This document shows, piece after piece, positions 55,018 through 64,000 of a DNA stretch of 64,000 nt. The notes under the pieces were generated by a model. It did not search any database, was not told where the DNA came from, and saw only the letters and a list, made by a program, of their open reading frames with translations. This DNA comes from Triglochin maritima. Its lineage: Eukaryota; Streptophyta; Magnoliopsida; Alismatales; Juncaginaceae. Position 1 is the first letter of the stretch. Every line of letters starts with the position of its first letter. Where the stretch lies: contig OY821786.1 in NCBI GenBank assembly GCA_963682175.1, positions 32,791,501 to 32,855,500 of the forward strand. The letters run 5' to 3'. The position numbers and the translations under genes were made by a program.

Positions 55018-56246
55018 CGAAGGCAAATATTTGATGTTACTCATAACTTTAAAGATTTGATTAAGTAAATCAAAAATCATAAATTTAAAATCTACTTATG
55101 TTAATCTACAAAATCATGATCTACAGTTTAGATTTTAAATTTGAAGTTTATATTTAATTTTACTGCAACCGTGTGTCAACAATATTTAAGAGTAACTTAT
55201 ACATCCTCATTTAATATATTTTAATATATTTGTAATGATATATTCGTAACTTTGTTGTGTTTTCTTTATTTATTAAGGCACGAGCAACGAAGCAAAAATA
55301 TTACCAATACATTGAAGATCACACACGTAAACAAATAGACAATGTTTTCTTTTCCAAAAAGCACAAACGCCTAGAAAAATTCTAGTCAATCATTTCTTTG
55401 AACTCGTGCTTCTATTCTTTTTATTAAATCCTTGAATTGAGTCGACCATTCATGTAGAGATCAAGATTCTGTAAATCCGATCCCCAGTCATATTCTTCCG
55501 TTTGCGTGCAAGGGCGGATACAAAACAAAAATTAAGGGTGGGCACCATATAAAATAATTTCAACAAAAAATATCATATTATTTTTAAAAGGTTCAAAACT
55601 ACCTAAGTTCTAGTTCAATCTGGGCTTCACGTGTATGAGATTACATGTGTAAGATTAAAATGAATTGAAAAGTCGAGTTAGGCCTAAGTACTAGTTCAAA
55701 CTGGACTTCAATTTTAGGTCTTATTTAACTCACACAAAAACATATTGGATAATAATTTCATAGTGGGCTTTTAAGTTTAAAATGAATTCTATAAATTCCA
55801 TAGGTGATATATAATTTTTTACATAGACACATCTATACTACCTAAAGGAATATTGTATCGGCGTGTGGTCACTTTCCTACCCTTGCTTTATCTTCATCTG
55901 CTTGTGCTTATGTGTATGTTGATGCATACAAAATATTTATTCCTTTTTACTTAAAGAATTTTTGCATGTCATGTGCTTCTCAAATGATAAATAATGGTCT
56001 TATAATGGGCTTTAACTTAAGTAAAATAGGAGGGCAATACATAAAACTCGACGAAGAATCTCAATCGGCTAATAAAAGATCGGGTAATCGGGTACGCAAT
56101 TCAAAATTCCAAAAGTGAATCAAATGTAAAAATAAACAAATAAAATTAGAAACACGGCCGTTTGAGAATCCGACAGGAATGACACTTTAAGATCCGGAGC
56201 CACCGCCTCGCCTCCTGTTGTGTTGTCTTCTCCGTTGCGTTGGAAC
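55018..56246. other. Region between the hAT element and the TatB-like gene
   Basis: AT-rich DNA without genes. Its last part (about 56150-56246) is GC-richer and is the likely 5' untranslated leader of the gene starting at 56247. A gggcggatac...aagggtgggcacc phrase at 55512-55548 resembles a dispersed plant repeat relic. Confidence 0.5.
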
Positions 56247-59200
56247 ATGTTGGGGCTCTCGTATGGCGAAGTCTTCCTCCTAATCGGAGCCACCGCTGTT
56301 CTCATAGGTTCGTTCAAACATCAATTTCATTTTCATCCGAACTATCGGAAAGAGTGTATCTTTCCTCTGATCTGCCTTTTTCTGTAATAGCTTCTTCCCT
56401 GTCAAGAAAAGGGTCTTCCCAAAATTTCAAAGTTTTGGTTGATTTTGATTTGGTTGTGGTTTTGAGTAATGAGTATCTAAGAATTTCTGTTTATAGTTGA
56501 GAAAAACGGAATTTCATGTTACTAATGATCATTGCTAAAACCTCCTAATTTGAAAACCTCCAATAAATAACAACAAATCAAAACTATCGAGTTTATATCG
56601 AGCACTTATCGAATCCATCAAGCAAAAATAAATATTTCGGTAAATAACAACAAATCAAAACTATCGAGCTCAAATCCAACATTACATCGACCACAAAATA
56701 AATCTTATTGATCTCATCGAGCTCAACAATTCTTATTACCCAATCTAATTGTATCGAGCTCACGTGTAAAAATGCATTGAGCACAAATAAATCTATATCA
56801 AGCTCAACAAATCGGAGTATCTTACATCTACATATCGAACTCATATCGAGCCCATTGAGTTCACAGTTCTTAACACTCAATCTAATCATATCGAGCTCGC
56901 ATGTAAAAGGAATCGAGCACGAATAAACTTTATCGAGCCTATCGAGCACAACAATCTAGTTCCTTATCAAACTCATATCGAATTTCGTCGGAAACACAGA
57001 AAATCAGTACGACTTCCATATATTCAACACAGTCAACAAAATTCAGATCAATATTAATAATGAAGATAATTAACTACATTTTTTATAGAAACACTAATTT
57101 AACATTAAAAATCATCATATCTATATCAAAAAAGTAAAAAAAAAACGTGTCCTAAAACTGACTTTTGTCATCAGCTTCAATGTAGGAGTTGTTCTCTGAT
57201 CTGGGTTCGACTACGACAAGGAAACTCGATCTGGATTTGACAGGGTCCAAGGTTGAGTTCGATTTGGCTCGAGCTGGGTTTGACAGGGGTTCGATCTTGA
57301 GTTCGATTGAGGAGTCAAGTGAGAGAGAAGTGATGGGAACAGAGAGAGAACGAATGCGTGAAAGAGAGAGAGAAAGAAAAGTTTTTGGTTTTTTTAAATG
57401 GTAGTTGTATTTTGGGTACACTATGGAAACATAAACCTCAAATTTGCATAGTGCCAAAGTGGGGAACTAATTTTAATTAATGACTCACTTTAAGTATAAA
57501 GACTCAAATTTAGGTTTGATTCATAGATTGTAATGGGTATGAATTTTGGTGGATTTGGGTTGATTCGTTGGTTGTAATGGGTATGAATTTTCGTTTATAG
57601 TTGGAGAAAAATGGAACCTCCTAATCTGAATTTCGAACCACACTATATATGTTCTCTCCCAGGAGTCAATTTGGTTCTCATCCCAACCATCAGTAAGGGC
57701 TTACCCCTTTAATCATGCACTCAATTATTTGTATATTCCTAACATTGTAAGTGTTCAAACTCAAGATCAATGCTCAAGACTTGTAATTAAAGCTTAAGGA
57801 AAAAACATGTAATTTTCAATTTACTTGAATTTGATACATCAAAGACATATCCAACTGTATCGGTCGACTGTCAAATCTTCGGTCAATTGAAGTCCTCCGA
57901 ACGGACAACCAAACTCATTTCGGTCGAAACCCTTGAGTCAGTAACTTCAATTTTTTATTGGAATCAATAGTTGGAACGACCGAATGTCGTTCGGACGATT
58001 GAATGTAATTCGGTCATCCGATACCTTTGCTCTGAGAAATTACAATCTTTATTGCATTTCGGTTAACCGTCGGTCATCCGAGTCTTTCTAACTATCAAAT
58101 CTTACGTGACTTACTCTCATTGGCCCACGTGGCAAAAAAATTTCAATGGATCTTATTTATCTTAGTGGACTTATTTTTTTGTCAAATATTTGAAAACTCA
58201 TATATTTTGGTCTACCAAAATACTTTGTTGGTTGACCGTTTACTTTGTTGGTTGTTAGCGTGCAACAAACTTTTTCACATGTTAACATAGTTGGACTCTC
58301 AATGAATATTTGATTTTCAACCATTAGCGTAATTCTTGACTTTGACATAACCAACATATCGAACGACCGAATGTTATTTGGGCCGACCGAATCAGTTTGA
58401 TTAGAGTCTTTCATCAAATTCGAATAATAATGATATACGGAGATACCTATGTTTTATTTTTCTGAAGTCAAGGTGAGAAAAAAGATAAAACAGATTGTTT
58501 TGATTAAAATTCGAGTTTGAAACTTATCTAATCAACATCTTCTGATTAACCCAAGAAAATATCAAGAAAATATGTAATAGATTTATAAAAAAATGAATTC
58601 AATTAGATAGGGTAGATGGAACTCTAAAAGAATCGATTGTTGAGCCGTATGAGATTGGAATGACGGTTAATGGAAAATTAATTGGTCGAAATTGAAAAAG
58701 TTACTGGAAGTTGACGATTGGTTATCCAAACTTTATTCGGTCAACCAAACCCGTTATTTGACCGAGTCAACCTTTTGTTTCGGATGACCGTGTCCTAAAC
58801 CCTAAATCCTAAACGGTCGATCGAATCTGTACATATTTCTGCCAGAGTTTAAGTCAAATCATACTTCTTATCGGTTCAAATATCACAAACTCTCCCACTA
58901 TTTGCTTTAAAGCCTATAAAACCCTCATTCAAGAGACCCAAACTGATACACAACTTACTTCAGACATTCATACTCTTTGTGCTCTTAAATTTTAAGTCTT
59001 CAAAGTTCCAACAACTTCCATTCACTTCAAGCCAAATTCAAATCCTTTAAGTGCATTCTAATTAGAGTTCAACAACCTTCATTCAATTTCAAGTGTTGTA
59101 AAAGTTCGAAGAATCTCCCTCTCAGGTTGTGAGAGATGAATCGAGTAAAGTGAGGGTCTTCGCAAGACTCGGATTGTAGATGGTTTATCTAACCCAGAAC

Positions 59201-62057
59201 GAAGATATTCATGAATATTCGAGTAGGGATCGACTCTGATTGATCGGAATTCGAGGAGAGGATTAAATCAAAGTGGTTGTGATCAAACCTCTATAAAAAT
59301 TGCCGGAGTCAATTTGTGGTTTGCAATTCTCTTACTTTATTTTTCAATTTCGCATTATTAGAGATAATTGCATATTAATCCATTCACCTCCTCTAGATTT
59401 GATACTACTTACAGGTTTTTCTTATGTTGCTTATTGATCGTTGTTAAACTCCTAATTTGAGCCACTACTGTTCTTGTAGGTTTCTTCTACTTCCTGTATC
59501 AGGCATTGTTTCATTATTATTTTTTATTGGTTTTCATTGTTCCACTTTCAATCACTGAAAGATAATACATCCAAAATATTTTATATTTTTGTAAAACCAC
59601 TTAAGATATGAAGGTTGTTGATTTGCAAATCATGTACTACTTTTGGAGAATAATGTAATAATCCCTCGAAATTATTCTCTCTTTTAGGTTCAAAATGGTC
59701 AGAATGAATGCCATGTTTCTTAAGCGTGGCAAGTGGTTTGTGAAACACTTTAGTTTTGGGAAATGAGTTCATTGCTTTTATTATAGGGCCAAAAGACCTA
59801 CCGAAGATCGCAAGAACGGCTGGAAGATTAGCTGGTAGATCAATTGGATATGTTCAGATGGCTCGTGGGCAGCTTGATAGCGTTATGCAGCAGTCTCAAG
59901 CCAGTCAGGTACTTTTGTTCTTCCTTTTCTGGGTATCACTTTTGTTCATTGTTATAGTTAAGATTGGGACCTCTAAATTTAATTTGCAACTACAACCTAC
60001 AACAACAAAACTTTTGCTTGCAAACTAGGTGGAATAGGTTAGAAATGAAATTCAACATATATCCTTGTTCCAGCATGTAAATTGCCTTATACATACTCTT
60101 ATCAAAAGCTGTTATTTCCATTTGTATGAGAGTAGTTGGATCGTTTGCTTTGGCTCGGTATGCCTATCATAATCCTCCTTTTACTCACTTTTGGGACAGG
60201 TTGTGCAGATAACCACATAAGATAGTTTTTGGATTTAATTTATTAAGTCTTTAAACAATCTCGATGGCAGTACTAGCAATTCAATTAGTACTGAAAGAGT
60301 ACACGTACTTTCCCAATTATTATTCACTATCTTTTTTCATCCATTTCATATGCAAAACAATATGGCGACCTGCTAGAACCATTGTAAATGGTTTGAAGGC
60401 TGAAATGTTAAGATCCACGGTTGCTTGTAGGTTCATAAGGAGCTCCAAGATGCAATGGCTCAGCTAGATGCAATTCGTTATGAGATTCGAAGCATATCCG
60501 TCATGAATCCTGGCCCGATTACAAGGAGATTTGTGGGTGACAAGGAACCAACACCATCCAGTAGTGGTAGTTTATTTTTCTAGTGTTACCTACATTTTCC
60601 CCCCGCTACAGTACTCATGAAGTTGCAATTGCCATATCTCATTATTTGTCGTTGTTCTCCAAAACTCTACTAAATTTCCAACAACCACAACAACAACAAA
60701 CCTTGGAATCCTAAACATTCTTCTAAAGGTCCAATTTTGTCAGAATCCCTCTCCAGTAAATTTGCTGCATTTTATCCTAAAATCAGAAAATTGGACCACA
60801 TTCATACCAAATACAACCACTCTCAAGGGATTAGGTTAACAAGCTCCATAGATGTAATATGGTTGGTTATTTATTGAGAAAAAATACAATAGACTGGTTG
60901 AACTGGGGTGGGGTGTGTGCGTCTGTGGTGAGGTGGTGGAATCTGACAAACTTGGATGTTTGGGAGGGTTTTAGAAACAACACTGAAGACAAGGGGAATT
61001 TCTGAGATACATAGGTTTGGAAAGGCATCTTTGCAATAATCTCATACATAAATGCTACTACCAAATACCAATTCTCTACAGTATAGGGGATAAATTATAT
61101 GTGGTTGTTTCCTTTGTACATCAGCTACCGGAAGCACTAGTAAAGTTGAAGAGTTTCACGTTGCAAAACCCTCTGAGACTGTAAGGTCTTTTGCTCTTTG
61201 TTGGATATATCAAATTTTCATATTTCCAAACTTGGGCAATAAAGTTTTATTTACCATTTTCTTAATCTTAATGCAGACTGATAACATAAGGGCCACGAGT
61301 TCTGCAAGCATGCAAAGTCAAGCATTAGCATATGCAAGACTGGCCGAGTCATCAAAAATAAAACCCGCTAGTGGAGAGAGTGAAAATTTTGACAGCAATG
61401 TTGGTCTTCTTAATGTTCTTCCTGTCTCTGCTGAAAGTGCAGGATTACTTCCGAAGCGAAAAGGTAAACGATGCATATATATAATAGAACTTGCAGGTCC
61501 GACAGTGTTGCATATGCTGTCCATAGGTATAGATTGGCATATGCAACATATATGGTTACCCAATTTGCACAAGGTTGCTAGTTCACATACATTTTAAAAA
61601 AGTTTCATCCCTTTCACATGTTGACTTTTATGTACGCACACCGTCTGAACTATGCATCAATCCAGAAAAAGAAAATCAACCAAACTATGCTCCTTGGCTT
61701 GTATTTTATTTGAATTTAATAATTTAATGAGAAAATTATTGAATGTTAATACAATTTATCCTTTTATTTTTTTTTTCAATCGAACCTCATCCTTAGAAGA
61801 ACATACACAATCTGCATAGGTTCCTTGATAAATTTGTTATTTGTGTTGTGCTACTATATTTTGGCCCCAATATTAGTGTTCATTTATCTCACTTTGCTAA
61901 AGATTATGCAATTCTTGCATCTCATGAAATGTGCACTGATTGCGTAGAGGATGTCAAAGGATCAGATATTGTGCTTGAAGCAATACTAGAAGCAGAGGTG
62001 GCACACAATGCCAAACATTTTTTCGCACAACCTGAAAATCAAATAAAAACCGAATAA
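56247..62057 (+). CDS. TatB-like subunit of the mitochondrial twin-arginine translocase (six exons)
   Basis: Exons: 56247-56307, 59787-59908, 60431-60566, 61125-61180, 61277-61463, 61903-62057. All introns are GT-AG and phases join exactly (717 nt, 238 residues plus stop). Residues 2-20 form one hydrophobic membrane helix (GEVFLLIGATAVLI). The Tat signature follows: GPKDLPKIARTAGRLAGR, the Gly-Pro hinge and amphipathic helix. Then come GYVQMARGQLDSVMQQSQ and VHKELQDAMAQLDAIRYEIR, a long helical region. The C-terminus is acidic and Ala-rich (LEAILEAEVAHNAKHFF). In bacteria TatB pairs with TatC to bind twin-arginine substrates. Plants have a nuclear gene of this type (At5g43680 group, from memory) serving mitochondria beside mitochondrially encoded TatC. 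There is no obvious presequence before the helix, as in that group. Intron 1 is 3.5 kb and holds an old LTR. All exons are intact. Confidence 0.9.
56585..56960. repeat. Degenerate repeat around atcgagctc in intron 1
   Basis: Ten or more copies of tatcgagc(t/a)c with 20-45 bp spacers (for example near 56664, 56717, 56753, 56848 and 56897). The core gagctc is palindromic. It looks like the remains of another repeat-carrying element. Further gttcgattt/gagttcg phrases continue to 57310. Confidence 0.6.
57700..59405 (+). mobile_element. Old LTR of the element 2 family in intron 1 of the TatB-like gene
   Basis: Collinear with the element 2 LTR. Shared phrases: acttgtaattaaagctta (57780, compare 5592), a decayed array of cggtcgac and cggtcatccga (57862-58815), aaactctcccactatttg (58890, compare 6461), gttgtgagag (59127, compare 6659), aacctctataaaaat (59286, compare 6825) and gtggtttgcaattct (59311, compare 6854). 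There is no internal region, so it is probably a solo LTR. It lies in the same orientation as the host gene. Ends are approximate and no TSD was found. Confidence 0.78.
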
Positions 62058-63200
62058 GAAGGTACTCATAATCTTTGATCTTTTTTCCTCTCTTGCGTTA
62101 TTCCATTAGACCTTTTTCTTTTTCTGTAAGTTTAAGATTTTTAATGCTAATAGTGCCTACAATAATGATCTCGACAAACAAGTTCCAATCTAGTTGGATT
62201 TAACTTTTTGGTTGGAGTCACCAAATGTGTTTCTTCAAGAAGTCTGAGGCAAAGGAATGGCTAACACAAGGTAGAAAGAAATCTTTCGTAATCCTTTCTC
62301 ACCAAGGATTCTCCTTTGTAATCCTCTTCCTCACCAAGGATTCTCATCATGGACTAGGGGCCAGAGGTTGAACCGTATTATATTTTCTTTTCATGCTGTG
62401 TAGTTTGTTTGCTTGTAGATCTACGTACATACTTTTGTGGCACTTCGATTGGTGGATATCCTCAACAACTCTTCATGTTTCAATTCAAGTGATACAACAC
62501 CTAAGAGATTGTAGATTATCACTGAACTTGTGTGGATTCAGTGTAGATTTTAAAATCAATTTAGCACCACTAAATTCAAATGTAGAAAAAGAACAGTTTG
62601 GGTTCATTTTGTAACACCATAGCACACTATGTTTTGGCATATGTAACCATGATATTGCGAAGAATGCATATATGATTAGTAGGTATTACAATTGTTACGA
62701 TGCCACGTAGATCATATAGTTTGGCCCAGTTCGGGATAATTTGATTTTGATCTATAAATTTTCCCACGCAACTTTTTTCTGTGCCATGCATTCTGCTACC
62801 TATGAGTTTCTTAATGGCACAAATTTCAGAATTTTGCATATTTCATCAATCATGGTATCCCTCAAGAAAAGTCACAAAATTCTTTTTTTCCCCCTGGTGA
62901 ACAGGGTAATCCCCTCGACCACTCCCTTGGTATTGATCAAACACGGCTTGGGACCTTAGTGGATGAATTTTTTTCCCTCAAACTCGCTCGAATGATGACC
63001 ATGGTAGTGAAATTTCAGGCTTAAGTGACTTCCAAATGCACTTTAAGGGCTTAAAAATCATATTGGTTTCTAGACCAAGTGCCATTTTTTTTTGTTTTCT
63101 AGCTGCCTTTTCAATTGGAGAGATCTGTAGCCGGTTTAAACTTCAAATGAAATCTAATTTTTTATACATATTTCTAACATGAAACATTTAATTGCTGTTC
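62058..63200. other. 3' flank of the TatB-like gene, no further gene
   Basis: AT-rich. A 25-bp phrase (gtaatccttt/ctcttcctcaccaaggattctc) is repeated at 62290-62350. Open frames here are short and without recognisable content. Confidence 0.55.
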
Positions 63201-63703
63201 TGATAGGATCATGAATCCTCTCATCCACTTAGGCTGCATTATCGGGTCAGCTCTTACCGATTAGAGCAGTTCAAGTGATCAAGTGGGAAAGACGGTTGAC
63301 ATTGGACGACCGTGATTGATCGAGATGAACGGCTGAATTGAAATCACTGTTCCTCTCTCTTCCCCTCACGATAACCCACCAGAATCTAGATTAGATGTTT
63401 CGAGTAGAGTTGATTAGATTGTAATAGCTTCTAGGAACTTCTTTAGTTCGTTATAACCAACTTGTAGATGAATCGTTTGAAGTATAAATAAGAGGAGAAC
63501 CCCAGTTGAGGGGTATCATCATTTTTCGTTGAATAAATTCTATTTTGCCATTGGAGCTTAAGGAGTGCTCGAAACTCCCAATTCACTCGTCGGGAACGAC
63601 GAGAGCAACCTGGAGGACGAAAATCCTCTTCCTCCGGTCGTGTTCAGACGTCGCAAGCGACGCCACCACCCCTCCGACGCCGGCGTCGATCGGGAACCTA
63701 CCA
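63201..63703 (+). repeat. 5' LTR of a Ty3/gypsy element at the right edge
   Basis: The LTR end aacctacca (63703) is placed just before the primer site. The start tgataggatc (63201) is inferred from the TG rule only. It contains tataaata at 63483-63490 as TATA box and a GC-rich 3' part. Confidence 0.65.
63483..63490 (+). promoter_or_regulatory. TATA box of the right-edge gypsy LTR
   Basis: tataaata followed 25-30 bp on by gaggggtatcatc, within the LTR. Confidence 0.65.
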
Positions 63704-63706
63704 ATT

Positions 63707-63719
63707 TGGTATCAGAGCC
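63707..63719 (+). other. Primer-binding site of the right-edge gypsy element
   Basis: tggtatcagagcc, tRNA-iMet type, three bases past the LTR. Confidence 0.88.
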
Positions 63720-63735
63720 ACCGCCGGCAAGAGTG

Positions 63736-64000
63736 ATGGAAGGAGGTGATAACTACGATCTGTTCCGCGATCTCCTACAGAAGGAAATCGGAGTCTTGAG
63801 CCACCGAATCGAGCAATTGGAGTCGGGCCGGGGGAAACCCCCCGAAGACACCGGCTACAAGGTCGACGAACTTCAACAACCCGACTCCCTGTCTCTTCAG
63901 GCTCGACCCTTGCAGATCCAGTTTCCGACATTCTCCGGTGACGACGACCCTCAAGATTGGGTTTTTCAGGCCGAGGAGTATTTCGTCGTTCACAAAACAC
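63736..64000 (+). CDS. Ty3/gypsy Gag, N-terminal 88 residues (continues past window)
   Basis: The frame from ATG 63736 has no stop to the window end. It starts MEGGDNYDLFRDLLQKEI, continues with a coiled-coil-like stretch (GVLSHRIEQLESG) and then the hallmark gypsy gag entry (FPTFSGDDDPQDWVFQAEEY). The codons are clean and GC-rich compared with the decayed elements A and D, so this element may be young. It starts 17 bp after the primer site. Confidence 0.88.
   Translation, partial: MEGGDNYDLFRDLLQKEIGVLSHRIEQLESGRGKPPEDTGYKVDELQQPDSLSLQARPLQIQFPTFSGDDDPQDWVFQAEEYFVVHKT

Noticed and set aside
56240..56500. 86-codon frame across exon 1 of the TatB-like gene
   Set aside because: It uses another frame and runs through the splice donor into the intron. 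The real exon starts at 56247 in a different frame and matches Tat motifs.

Overview
This window reads as nuclear DNA of a flowering plant. The bulk is nested transposable elements: LTR retrotransposons primed from tRNA-iMet or tRNA-Asp, hAT elements with 8-bp target duplications, MULE relatives, and a fragment of mitochondrial large-subunit rRNA. Only one gene looks like an intact host gene: an intron-bearing TatB-like subunit of the mitochondrial twin-arginine translocase (56247-62057, + strand, six exons, 238 codons).

Layout, left to right. (1) 1-12156: the 5' part of a Ty1/copia element on the minus strand (gag at 2636-3607, decayed pol to the left edge). Its 5' LTR is split by element 2, a young copia-type insertion with gag only (5439-10837, 1541-bp LTRs, TSD ctaac). 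Each LTR of element 2 carries 16 copies, 13 of them perfect, of the 10-bp palindrome CGGTCGACCG arranged in eight pairs. (2) 12157-19186: AT-rich DNA with old repeats, a candidate TIR element (13568-15821) whose core is a 21-bp/84-bp repeat encoding heptads, and a possible 5' end of a transcript near 16.8-17.7 kb. (3) 19187-32414: a chromodomain-type Ty3/gypsy element on the minus strand (D). It is broken by a plus-strand gypsy (A, 19697-24225), by a deleted tRNA-Asp-primed element (C, 25233-28612) and by a 350-bp repeat in its gag region. A carries a hAT MITE. (4) 32415-37200: repeats, hAT-like MITEs and a mitochondrial insertion (34260-35540). (5) 37201-51425: what may be one old hAT-like element, opened by a MULE with a MuDR/FAR1-like transposase followed by an OTU peptidase region, and by a plant mobile domain (PMD) gene facing it. 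The PMD gene is cut by a very young tRNA-Asp-primed element (B, 41501-47964, LTRs apparently identical). (6) 51655-55009: a structurally complete hAT transposon with perfect 8-bp TSD and a transposase interrupted by one frameshift at a CA repeat. (7) 55018-62057: the host gene, with an old LTR inserted in its 3.5-kb first intron. (8) 63201-64000: the start of another gypsy element whose gag is open to the window edge.

There is no operon logic here. The interactions are those of nested parasites: gag-only or coding-deficient elements (element 2, B, C, the MITEs) would depend on proteins from autonomous relatives. The most unusual items are the paired palindrome array in the U3 region of element 2 and the heptad-coding repeat inside the 13.6-15.8 kb element. 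All similarity statements come from reading and family knowledge; no database search was run.
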